From Nemertoderma westbladi (lineage: Eukaryota; Xenacoelomorpha; Nemertodermatida; Nemertodermatidae): a DNA stretch of 64,000 nucleotides. The stretch covers positions 110,353-174,352 of the forward strand of contig JAUCBJ010009083.1 of the NCBI GenBank assembly GCA_032718475.1. Direction: 5' to 3'. Shown one piece after another: positions 9,852 to 21,617 of the stretch (position 1 is the first letter of the stretch; every line of letters begins with the position of its first letter). The notes beneath the pieces are model-generated. The model was not told the DNA's origin and did not search any database. It saw only the letters and a list, made by a program, of their open reading frames with translations. A program made the translations under genes and the position numbers.

Positions 9852-11288
9852 TTAGTCTTTCTTGCGCGGACGGCGTTTATGCAGTTTTTTAAAGCTAGCA
9901 AGAGTCCTTTTCTCTTTGGGGCGAGCCACTTTACAAGGAGGGCTATAACTCCTGGGTGAAGGGTGCAATATGATTGCATCAGAGGGTGTAGGATTATGGT
10001 CGGTGTATCCGCCAGTCGAAGTACCGGGTTGATTGACATCAACGTCAGGTGAGAGGGGTCTAACGGCTTTGAGAGCTCGTTTCAAGACAGCCGCTCTTAC
10101 GGGTCCTTTACGAGTGGTCTGAACGAGGGCCGTGGGTGGACCATAGGCAGTTAGAAACTTCCTTGGTTTAATGGTTCTTTCCAACTCGCGTTCGCGGGCT
10201 CGGTATTCGTAAGGCCGTCGATATACTTCCTGTAACTCAGGGTGTGAGTTAACAAACAATTCTCCATGACGGATATGATTGATTAAGTTATAGGAATGAA
10301 GGTCGCTAGGATTAACACTCCTGAGAAATTTGCGTACGAATTTGGTTGAAATACATTCTCCGACGCGCTTCAGTAGCTCGTAACTTGATATGCGTGATTT
10401 CTGTTCAACCGAAGTGAATAGATAAGGATGTAACGCATAAACTCCTTCGTAAGCGCGTCCGGGATAATAGCGATGGCGCGAATCACAATATAAATCAGTG
10501 TTCGCTTCCCAAGCTCTGATGTAACGTAGTGTGATCATTTCATCTACGCTTTCCAAATCGTGATTAAAAGGGCAATCGAAACTGGCATGTCCCTTTAGTT
10601 GACAATGGTGACATTGAGTCATAAATTGAGGGCAAACCGCAAAAATGTGCAAATTATTAAATCTGCAATACGCGCAATAAATTTCCATCGCCGGTTGTTC
10701 GTGGAAATAGGAACAGCGGACGTTTGTGTCCATGGGCGTAACATGGTCTCTCGATGCGCATAACCGACAACGTTGCCGAGAAACATAGTTGGCATGGCGA
10801 TAATCGTACGCAGTGAGACACTGTGGACTTTGATACCATTCTAGGATGTAATCGTTGTCGCTGTTCCGAGCGCGATAGGCTGAATCTCCTCAGATTCTAG
10901 ACATATTGGTTCGTCTTCCCAGTCTGTTACGAATAGAATTTTCGTGATCTATTCTCGGTTTATCGTTACGACGCCGCTGGGTATGATATTTAAATAGAAC
11001 CATTTCCCTTTCGGTGTCTACATCGTCCGTATCATGTAAATCGATAGGATGGCCGGTAGTTAAGAAGTCCATATACGTACCATTACGATGCGTATAGCGA
11101 GCGGTTAATTTTCAATAGTCCAATTCACGCGTAAGTTGCTCTTGGGACATCGGCGGTTCGATATAACGACCATCGTCCTCCGTAATAGTCGGATCGGCTT
11201 CACCGCGTATCAAGCTATCCACAAACGCTTGTAAAGGTAGAGTATATCACTCTCTAATACCAAGGTCATCTTCTATCAATTCCGTCAT
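9852..11288 (-). pseudogene. Zinc-knuckle ORF in env position, three TGA stops
   Basis: One frame of 479 codons from ATG 11288 to the stop at 9852, interrupted only by TGA codons at 11247-11249, 11112-11114 and 10890-10892. It contains a retroviral-type CCHC knuckle (CHHCQLKGHASFDC), preceded by more paired cysteines (CRLC, CAYC), and a strongly basic tail ending KKLHKRRPRKKD. The last open segment (10733-9852) alone is 293 codons. It lies between gag-pro and the 3' LTR, where envelope genes sit, but shows no signal peptide or membrane span, so it is not an envelope. The matching place in unit 2 lacks it entirely. I recognise no named family. It could be an extra nucleic-acid-binding ORF of the element or captured sequence. 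The missing residues are not inferred here. Confidence 0.65.
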
Positions 11289-11620
11289 ATCTGCTATCTG
11301 AGTTTATTAATATCAATATAAGTTAATATTTTAGGCAAGCGGGCGTCGCTGCCTACTAGGCTTTTGCCCCCGGACAGTGGGTTTCTCAGCGCCGATGTAC
11401 CGCTGTCGCAGTGTTTACGCCAACATGTAGCAACAGCACGACAACGATAACCGGCACAAGTCCCACCACTGTCCGTCCCAAAGGCTTGAATCCACTTGAG
11501 GTTATCTCGGTAGAATTAGGGCTATTTTACAATTGCGATTAGCTACTGTAAACACACTTTAGTAGTAACATTCACCTATAAACGCACAAATTCCATACAA
11601 TCATTGCTTACTGCACACAT
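11289..11620. other. Unit-1-specific spacer with imperfect inverted repeat
   Basis: Sequence between the zinc-knuckle ORF and the part shared with unit 2. At 11362-11384 and 11465-11486 imperfect inverted arms occur (aggcttttgcccccggacag versus ctgtccgtcccaaaggctt). They could form a hairpin of about 125 nt or be the ends of a small insertion. Confidence 0.45.
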
Positions 11621-12910
11621 GCATGCCATTTGTCCGTTAGTCAGTGTCTTCCAGAATGTCACGTTATTACTATGTATCCTTGGATACTAATAGTGCGCTA
11701 TATATACTCTTATGCTACGCAATGGGGCAAGCCTTTTATTGTTCCTTTAACTTGCTTCTAATTCTAGCGTGGGTGTTGCCATGGTGACATTATGGAAAAC
11801 TAGCGGTAGAATTAGGGTAATTCTCATGCATACAGATCTGGGATGTTATTTAATAGTAATTCTTTAATTGTCAATATCCTCTTTATGCATGATTTTATAA
11901 AATTTATCGGTTATTGACTATATATTGGAGATTCTCGCACTCTAGTACACTCAATATGAATCTCCGCTCCCATGATCTATTAATTACTGGAATTTTGGGA
12001 ATGTTATAAATTGCACAAAATGACAATTTATGAAATTCATTTGAATATGAATTTAATTTATTCCCGTGAATTTTATTATTTGATGTTAAAATTGACACAA
12101 TTTGATTCCAGAGCAGGTCTGGGGACATAGGATCCTTAATTCTATGAAATTTGTCTTTTAAGAGTATCGGTAAGGGCTACGATATCTTAATCGACTAGAA
12201 TTGTTAACGGATCTGAATTTTACAGATTTTAATAAATATTAAATTAATATTTAGGATGGGCACCGATTTATTCCAGAACTTGTCTGGGGACGTTAACCAC
12301 TGATTCTAGAATTTGTCTTTCAAGTATATCGGTGGGTGCCACGATATCTTAATCGACTAGAATTACAGATGGTCAAAAAGTTTAACAGATTTATTTGCGA
12401 ATTACGCTACTGTTAAAGGGACATCACGCTACTATATGTATTATTTGTTATAAGGTAGAAGAGCAATATCGCACGAAGCAATGTCAGTGTGAAGAGGCAA
12501 GTCGTTTCCAAGGTCTACCCAGAGCTTGGTTTAGCCGAGACACGAGGATCTGAACTTTGCATTCCTAATACTCTGCCTACCAATAATACTTGAATATAGT
12601 AGTGGCTTTATTGTACTTTAAGAAGTACGGACATTTCATCTTACTGTAGTCACGTATTTATAATATGATACGGACAGTAAGGGAAGAGAAAATAATTATT
12701 TCTCGCCGTCGCACTAAATATATATTATAAGTAATTATGTACGTAATAAACACTAATATATTGCACTAATTTACTAAATTTTCTAAAATAACATTTTACT
12801 AAATAAAATTAAAGAAAACGATTATAATAAAATTACATAATAATACATACATAAATATAAAATAAAAACAAATATAAAATGATATAGCCACACGCCCACT
12901 CCATATGTTA
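11621..12910 (-). other. 3' internal region of unit 1, noncoding
   Basis: AT-rich DNA downstream of gag-pro and homologous to 20322-21617 of unit 2. It holds an internal direct duplication of about 100 bp spaced about 160 bp (12113-12212 and 12272-12371: gtctggggac..., ...cgatatcttaatcgactaga), present in both units and so older than their split. A 74-codon frame at 11904-12128 is retained in unit 2 with indels but has no motif. Confidence 0.6.
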
Positions 12911-15900
12911 TTACGTTATAGAGTCCCTAGATATTTGTCGGATTAGGGAAGTGGTCGTAGGAAGAGTATCTTGCCTTCCATAGTTTCCGGACAGTTTTCG
13001 GTCTCTTTCCAGTAAACATAAACGACCAGCTGGGCGATTGAGTTGTTGTGTTAGTTTCTCCGCTCCCTTGGCCTGTCTACTCTCTGCCGTGGTAAGATGA
13101 GGAGGCCATTCTTCTTCTTCTTTACTTAAGGAGTCGGATCCACCTAACCAGCCTGGAGTATCTATCAGTTCTTGAGGAGTTGCTCCTCTGGAAGCGATGT
13201 CGGCTGGATTAATCGTCCCAAGGCGATGTCTCCATTGATCTACATTGGCGTTAATATCGTCATTATCTGAGGAGTATGGTGTTACCTCAGTGGGTTCGTC
13301 CACTTCACTGCTCCCCTCTTCCCAATCCTTTACTTGAAGTAGCCGGTCTTGTGGCAATCTTTCTTCAAGAGTTCTGCGGGAAGGGCCAGTAAAGTACCAA
13401 CCTACTCTAGTTCTTACCGCATAAGTTTGTAATGGCTGCGGTTGAGCAGGCCGTTTCTCCAATGTCTCGAGCGCCTCATGCGCGTTTTGGCCGATGAGGA
13501 TTTGCACTCCAGGATAATCGGTTTGGAATCGAGGTATCTCAAGATGTTGGATGCACTCGTCCTCATCCCAGTTATAAAGGTCTGCTTGGGTAGTAGCGAA
13601 GTTCTTTATAGCCACCATTTTTACTGACCTTATACTTTGTGCTCCTAATTTATCCTGGGGGGTGGACAACTCACCTACATAGTAATCTGCCGTTAGGGTA
13701 GATTTCCAAACCTGCATAATTCCTGACATATTCAATTTAGTCCGGAACTTGGGTTGTCCAGCAAAGATATCTTCGGCTAGTTCTTGATCGATGAATGTTC
13801 CTGTGCTGCCGGAGTCAAGTAGGGCGTTCACTATGTAACTCTTGTTGAGACCATGAACTCTCACTTGCACTACAGGAAATTCTCTTATTCCTATGTTGGA
13901 AGTTGGAACTTTCCAAGATGGTTGTTTGTCAAAAGGAGTTGGAGTAAACTCGTCAGTGTCCTTTTCATACGTAAGTGCTCGATACACTGTGGTATTTATT
14001 AGATAACAGGATTCGTTGGCATCGGAGAATTCGTCTGTATAGAATCCTTCCCACTCAGAACCTTGGTCAGTGTCGTTCACATCACTGAATTGGACATGTA
14101 GTTCGGGCTCACTTACCTGACTCGGGTTGTCTCGTTCGAACTCACTGTGTAACAAGATGTGATGTTTCGCGCCACACTTTGCACACTTTACGTCGGAGTA
14201 ACAGGTTCGCCGTTGGTGTCCTGATCTGAGGCAATTATAGCATAACCGCTTATTCCACAGGACTGTACGTCTGTCTACAGGGGATTTCTTTAGAAATTCA
14301 GCACACGCACTCAAACGGTGGGGCCCGTCGCACAGCGCACATTTTGGTTTGATGTTACTCACTTTACCTTGGGTAACGTTATGCACTCTCGTTCTTTCTT
14401 CGGGCTCTCTTCCGTGAATTCTCTTAGGAGACTGAGGAGGGGTCTTGGCAACCTGTTCTCTCCTATCGTTGTTTCGAGCCTTGTATTTACTTACGTCCTT
14501 TGAGGTCTTGTCAACATAATAAGATCGGTCTGTGTCTTTCCCGCTGTCCTCTTCTTGGGAAGCTTGGCTTTCGCCGTCGTCAGTGTAACACACTGGTGTT
14601 ACTCTTCTCCTAGAAGTGGGTTTCTCACTTACCTTATTTTCCGATGTTTTCTCTCTGGACTGCTTGATGAGTTGTAGTTTGACTTCACCATTTAAGAAAG
14701 ACATGAGATCAGCCATGGTAGGGCTTCGTCGTTGTTGTTCATTCATGTACAACACTTTCTTGTCCCAACGTGTACATACTCCACCCTTTGGTAAAGTAGA
14801 GACTACGGCTCCAATAACCATGGAACTCTGATATTCATGCGACTTACCTAACCAGTCCAGTTGTCTACAGATCTCTTGAATTTCATCGGAAAACTCTATA
14901 ATCCCGCTACTAAGGAAGTGTCGGGGGGCTACTAATTTTGCATATAAATACTTAGCTATGTTATCCTTGTTACCATACCTGATGTTTAATGTATCCCAAA
15001 CTTGTCTTAATCCTTCTGGATGTCCGATAAACTTTAACGCCATTAACTTGGGAGGTCCTTCCAAGCACTTGATGAGGAATCTAAGTTTCTCTCCGTTAGA
15101 TAGTACAGAGTTCTGTATGCTATCTTTGTAATATTCGTTGAAAGGTAACCATTTCATCTCATCTCCATTGAATTTGACGATCTCTCCCACTTTGACCGCT
15201 TGGCGGGCTTCTGTTCTAGCCATCTGACGCGTAAAGCTTTCTTGGGCCATCGTGTTATTTAATATCGAATTATCGGTATATAAATTTCTCGGATCATTAT
15301 CAGGTCTATAGGGAATATCATTAATAACAGGTCTATAATCACCCTTAATAGGGTTTGCTATAGGAGTTTCTACTTCACTAGCAGTATAGATGCGTGTAGG
15401 CTCCACACCTTGCGCATGTAATACTTCAGACCTAACAGGTGGACACAATGTTACAGGGGGTATGGGTATGCCCTTTTGAATATTGACTAATTTGTCGCGT
15501 TCTAGTGCGATACTTTGCTGCACTTCTTGCAACTCTGCTCTACTTTCCCTCACTGTTCCCTTAAGTTGGTGGACAGTCTCCTGCATCTGTCCCAGCAGGA
15601 GATTCATCCCCCGCCGTCCCTCTTCCATCCACTCAACCGCCGAAGCGGGAGTCGCCAACATTGTAGCGGGCAGACGCGAGACGACGGGAGACAAATTTTT
15701 GATTTCTCTCTCGGCGTCCAAGACAGGGATATTCTCATGGACTGTTCTACCGGGTACAGGCAGTGTAGTACTGTGTAAAGGGAATTTAGAATTAAGTTCT
15801 GGAAGTACAGGGGTCTCTAGCACAGGAGTGACTTTGGGAACGACAGGCCTAACTATTTCCGGCTCATCTACTATAGTAGGGAGTCTATTTACGGTAATAA

Positions 15901-17062
15901 TTTGGTCTGTGGGTTCTGTACTACCTAAGTCTGTGCTAGCTAGTTGTCTTCTGACAGCTGGGGGCAAATCAGGCAGTTTATGACGGTGAGATGTTTTTCT
16001 ACGCCTGCTTAGACGAGATCTATTTCCTCCGCCTTCAGGATCGGTGGTTTCGCTTTCCTCCGATGATGTGTATCCCTGGCGTTTTGGAGTAGATCGTCTC
16101 ATCCTCTGCATTCGACTAGCAGTTAGATGTTTATTTATGTAGTCTTGCGTCTCTTGCAGATTTTCCAACTCCAGTTGGGCAGTCTCCTCAGACGCTCTCC
16201 GTTCTGCTTCTGCCACTGCCTTTGCCATTGCCGCTGCCGCCTTTCTTTCTGCTTCTGCTACCGCTGCCTTTCCTTTTGCTTCTACATCCGCTGCCTTTCT
16301 TTATGCTTCTACTTCTGCCGCCGCCTTAGCTGCTTCTGCTTCTGCCGCCTTTACTGCTGCTGCCTTTCGGTTCTCTATCTGTTTTTTCTTTATTTGTTCT
16401 TCTTGGACTCTAACGAGGCGAAGTTTTTCATCACATTTAGCTTGTTCTGCAGCTAACATTTCCGCATCGATTGCGTCCAACACAAGCTTGGTTCCTTCAC
16501 TATTAGGGCGAAGTCCAGACAGTCGTCTCCTCAACTCTTCGTCTCCTATGAATCGCTGATAGTCTGACAGATATATGTCAATGGCGTCTCTAGTTCGCAG
16601 CTTCTCTGCGGCCGTTAATTCGCTTTCCACTTCGCTTTCCACTTGAGAAGAAGTGGCGTCGGCTGATTCTTCATAGGTTGGCCGCTCATCATAAACCGTA
16701 TCCGCCTTCTTCGCTCCGCGTTCAGGTGTCCGCTCAGCAGTATCCGAACTACTGGAGCTATCGGGACGCTGAGAACTAGGTTCTTGGCTAGGATGTTGCT
16801 GCGGTTTGACAGCTGCTTCTTGATCCCGCTTGACTTGGGCGCAAGTGCCGATGATAGACCTACGCTGTTCTACTAGCCTAGGGTCTGACACTACTACTGT
16901 AGGGGTGGCCTTTCTTACAATAGTAGGTGACTTAGACTTGGATCTGGGATGTTCTATACTTTGATCTTGGTCACAGATCCTTTTAATACGCTGTCTAAGT
17001 CTAATACTCATTCTAACACTTTCTAAGAGACTATCTGACAGTGATTGGGTTGCGTCTGACAT
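12911..17062 (-). pseudogene. Gag-protease polyprotein, unit 1 (one nonsense)
   Basis: 1384 codons from ATG 17062 to the stop at 12911, broken once by TAA at 16301-16303 inside the Ala/Glu/Lys coiled coil. Domains by approximate codon: Ser/Pro/Glu-rich N-terminus; coiled coil 215-290; BEL/Pao Gag core of DUF1759 type 605-740 (VGEIVKFNGDEMKWLPFNEY); Cys-rich zinc-binding block 915-975 (CALCD..HRLSAC, CYNCLRSGHQRRTC, CAKCGAKHH); DUF1758-type aspartic protease about 1065-1200 with catalytic LLDSGSTGTFID; then a jump to DQWRHRLGTINPADIASRG, normally at the RNase H end of Pao polymerases. RT (YxDD) and integrase are absent. Gag would package RNA and protease would process it, but this unit cannot copy itself. 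Confidence 0.9.
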
Positions 17063-19123
17063 GTTTGTTTACACAGTTGAATGCCTACGGCTATAAATAC
17101 AGTCAAAGTAAGTCTAGTAATTCAGTATCACCGTTAGCCTAACAATTAATTACCGATACTGCTACTCAGTGTAGCGTGATATATATATAATATATTAGAA
17201 TACCGGTATGCTTATAGTATATATATAAGTATTATTACAGACTAGATTTGTCACAGAGTACCGGTATATAATTTTAGCACAAATATATATAAATATATAT
17301 AATAAGCCTATGGTAAGTACCGGTATGTCAATTATTTTTTAGAATAATTGAATTTCTGAATATTTTAGGGTTACTTGGTTACTTTAACTTACTTTATTAC
17401 CGTTATTTAAGCAGTAGTCCAACTGATAGTGAGACCTAGTTGTTGTATGACAGGCCTACTATTTATAAATCGTTTGAGTTGATTTATAATATTTATATAC
17501 CCGTTTAAATGGGTTTTTGTCAATATTTGAAATAAATGTTATTATTTCTGGGGGAGTCACTACACAGAAGCTGTGCGCTCTCAGTGAAGTGCTACCTATG
17601 GGACACTAAAACAGATAATTCTAATTTACCTAAGTTACTTAATACTACAAATTACTTACGATACGGGTGAGATTAAATCTCTAGTTAAACACAACAAAAA
17701 TATTACGTACGAAATTTTTAGGGTAATTTTACAGGAAGTCTACAAACCAGCCCAACAAAGGGTTAGAATTCTGGTTATTACAACGGACAGGGTACTACGG
17801 TATTTGAAAATAATAAGTAGTAGTAAATACACTGCGTTGTCCAGATAGGAAAATACCACCGCCTGACGACCTATAACCGTATCGCTATAGGTACTACGTT
17901 CTGTATCACGGATTGTTCCTACCTAGAAGTTAATTACCGCGGACTACCAGATCCAGCGTGCCTATTAACCACTTTACAACACAAATATACTGCCTACACA
18001 CTAATTACTTCGGAAAGCACTGTACACTAAACCCTAAATTAGGTACAAGTACTGGTATAACAAATAATCAGCAGTTAAATATACTTGAACAGTTAAAAGA
18101 ACCACGGCATCTGCTGGAGTGACCGAAGCACAAAGTCACCAGTCTTTACCTACGCCAAGCTGCCCGTGTAGTACCGGGGTTAATTTAACTATAACGGTAT
18201 GTGTAACAAACACAATTACTGTAGGAATAAACTTGGGGACATGAATGTTGCGAATAATCGCATAAACTCTGAATAATAAATATTACGCTACCCGTACAGA
18301 ATACTCAAACAAAATACAAACCAAACGCTGGCAGACTACTATCAAGCCTAAACAAACTACAGTATGTGCAGATTCTGAAACTGTTAGTTAGTATGCGTTC
18401 TAACACGGTAGTACGACTTACTCTTTAAGAGGGGATTGACCTTACCGCATATGGCTGCCCCAACTTACTAACGGCACTTTATCAGACCAACTCTACACAC
18501 GCAGCAATCCCTTCAGGCCTAAGAATAGTTAGACAACAATCCAGCCTACAAAATATCTGAGTAATAACTATTACGGTACCTGAACAGACCACACAAACAA
18601 ACACAGGCTAAAACACTGGCAGACTACGATCAAGCCTAAATAAACTACAGTATATGCAGACTCTGAAACTGTTAGTTAGTATGCGTTCTAACACGGTAGT
18701 ATGACTTATTCTTTAAGAGGGGATTGACCTTACCGCATATGGCTGCCCCAACTTACTAACGGCACTTTATCAGACAAACTCTACACACGCCGTAATCTCT
18801 CCAAACTCAACAACAGTCAGACAGCAGCTCAGCCTACAATTATCTGAACAATCTGAGCAGGGTCACACGCCTTCTGCTCAATATTAGCCTACTAGGAAAT
18901 AAAACTGACAGAAATAGACCTAAGTAAAATCCCAATAAAAACCAGGCGTCCCCGATTTAATATCGAGACCTACCGGTATACAATAATCAAAATCGAATAA
19001 TACTAAATGTATTTGTACAGCAGTACCGGTTAGGACAGTTGGGCCTACAGACCTACAGAAATACCGGTTACTACGGTATTTTGCAACCTTATTGCCTACT
19101 GCAATAAGATCATAAACTGTTAC
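17063..19123 (-). other. 5' leader of unit 1 between LTR B and gag
   Basis: Two kilobases of untranslated leader. It contains a direct duplication of a 200-bp block spaced about 280 bp (from 18290 and from 18575: ctggcagactac...atcaagcct, gtatgcgttctaacacggta, aagaggggattgaccttac), shared with unit 2. The minus strand next to LTR B begins gtaacagtttatgatcttat, the expected primer-binding site; I cannot match it to a tRNA. Packaging signals may lie here. Confidence 0.6.
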
Positions 19124-20318
19124 TGTTCGCGCTTTTGAAGACCTTTAGCAGTTTAACCTGCCAAAATTTATATGTCTTTTAGTTAATTAAAACACCTTTA
19201 GCATACGACAATATTTTATGTTAATACGCAAAACATTAGCCGAAGTCAGCCCATGCGCGATCATTCACCCGATGGATCTACACCCGGGAGGCTGAATTCG
19301 GATGCTTAAATTTTATTATTGCAGTGTAAGGTTGCAGCGTAAACTTACTGTATTATTCGATAGATCGTTAATAATTAATTTCTGACAGATATTATTGGCT
19401 TTTCGGGAAATATTAACAGTTCCTTTAGGACGTGGCGCTCTATCTATTTAAACAGAACTAGGACTTATACTAAACGCAACGATACTGCTTATGATTAAAG
19501 TATAAAGCGTATTCTTTAGGAAATACTTTGTTACCAATCACAATCATGCACACTATTCTGCCGACCGTCAGTATATTTGATCACACATAAAGAGAGCAGT
19601 AATTGACTCATGTAGGGTCTGCTAAATAACATTAGATTCAATACACACCACATTAATATAAATCGCAATTGTTATATATAACCTGTCTCTCTAACCTGTA
19701 GTGTATCAAGAAAATTGGGAAATTTGGGTGATTTATCCGTATTATCCAAAGAGTAATATTTCCATCAACAAATAGATACAATTAATAACTGACGGTAAAT
19801 AACAGTACAAACAATATGATTAATAGTGAGTTAAGATTGATTAGTTAGGTGATTTAAGTTAGGTAACAGTTTATACTTTCGATAATTTAAGCAGTTTTAC
19901 TAGAGCTCTTCCCAAAAAGCCGGTGTTATGGCGAAAATGGGAACACAACAACAGAATCATATAAAATCATATGACTACTGCCACTATACGAGTATACCAA
20001 AAACCCTTATTCCACGAAGCCCCGTTCAACACAGAGGATGAGCATAGAGATAGGAAATTCAGTTCAGTAGCGCTGGGATAGGTCGAAATCAACGCCTACG
20101 CAAATTCTATTGGCCGACACGAACAGCAAGGCTAAGGCAACCTCTCTAAGCTAGTTGGCCGATTAAACTGAGCCCAGATATCTCCGTATAGCACATCAGC
20201 CAATAAGCTGGTAGCTTGCACTATTTTAGTTATAAATCCCTTTGAGAGTATTCTAGCGACTGGGGGGGAACTGGCCAGCAAAGGCAAACGTATCAGTTAT
20301 CCCACAAAAGCTTTCACA
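19124..20318 (-). repeat. LTR B (middle, diverged)
   Basis: 1195 bp with TGTTCGCGC...CTTTCACA ends. The first 600 bp align well with LTRs A and C, but about 19760-20240 is largely different sequence. It serves as 3' LTR of unit 2 and 5' LTR of unit 1. Its divergence against the near identity of A and C shows it was not made in the same reverse-transcription event. Confidence 0.88.
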
Positions 20319-21617
20319 CACACACAGGCCATTTGTCCGTTAGTCAGTGCCTTCCAGAATGTCACTTTATTACTGTGTATCCTTGGATACTAACAGTGTG
20401 CTATGTTCTCTATGCTAGGCAATGGGACAAGCTTTTTATTGTTCTTTTAACTTGCTTCTAATTCTAGCGTGGGTGTTGCTATGGTGACATTATGGAATGC
20501 TAGCGGTAGAATTAGGGTAATTCTCATGCATACAGATCTGGGATGCTATTTAATAATAATTCTTTAATTGTCAATATCCTCTTTATGCATGATTTTGTTA
20601 ATTTTATCGGCTATTGACTATATGTTGGAGATTCTCGCACTCTAATACACTCAATAGGATGAATCTCCGCTCCCATGATCTATTAATTAATGGAATTTTG
20701 GGAATGTTATAAATTGTACAAAATGACAATTTATGAAATTCATTTAAAAATATGAATTTAAATTTATTCCCATGAATTTTATTATTTGATGTTAAAATTG
20801 ACACAATTTGATTCCAGAGCAGGTCTGGGGACATAGGATCCTTAATTCTATGAAATTTGTCTTTTAAGAGTATCGGGAAGTGCTACGATATCTTAATCGA
20901 CTAGAATTGTTAACGGATCTGAATTTTACAGATTTTAATAAATATTAACTTAATATTTATGATGGGCACCGATTTATTCCAGAACTTGTCTGGGGACGTT
21001 AACCATTGATTCTAGAATTTGTCTTTCAAGTATATCGGTGGGTGCCGCGATATCTTAATCGACTAGAATTACAGATGGTCAAAAGGTTTAACAGATTTAT
21101 TTGCGTTTTACGCTACTGCTAGAGGGACATCACGCTACTATATGTATTATTTAATATAAGGTAGAAGAGCAATATCGCACGAAGCAATGTCAGTGTGAAG
21201 AGGCAAGTCGTTTCCAAGGTCTACCCAGAGCTTGGCTTAGCCGAGACACGAGGATCTGAACTTTGCATTCCTAATACTCTGCCTACCAATAATACTTGAA
21301 TATAGTAGTGGCTTTATTGTACTTTACTAAGTACGGACATTTCATCTTACTGTAGTCACGTATTTACAATATGATACGGACAGTAAGGAAAGAGAAAAAA
21401 TAATTATTTCTCGCCGTCGCACTAAATATATTATAAGTAATTACGTACGTAATAAACACTAATATATTGCACTAATCTACTAAATAATCACTAAAATAAC
21501 ATTCTACTAAATAAAATTAAAGAAAACGATTATAATAAAATTACATAATAATACATACATAAATATAAATAAAAACAAATATAAAATGATATAGTCACAC
21601 GCCCACTCCATATGTTA
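20319..21617 (-). other. 3' internal region of unit 2, noncoding
   Basis: Homologous to 11621-12910 and joined directly to LTR B at a CA-repeat (cacacacacag). It lacks the 1.85 kb with the zinc-knuckle ORF and polypurine tract found in unit 1. A 76-codon frame at 20604-20834 matches that at 11904-12128. Confidence 0.65.

Noticed and set aside
9852-11288. Envelope glycoprotein of an endogenous retrovirus
   Set aside because: Right place, but no signal peptide, transmembrane segment or furin-like site; it is a basic zinc-knuckle protein.
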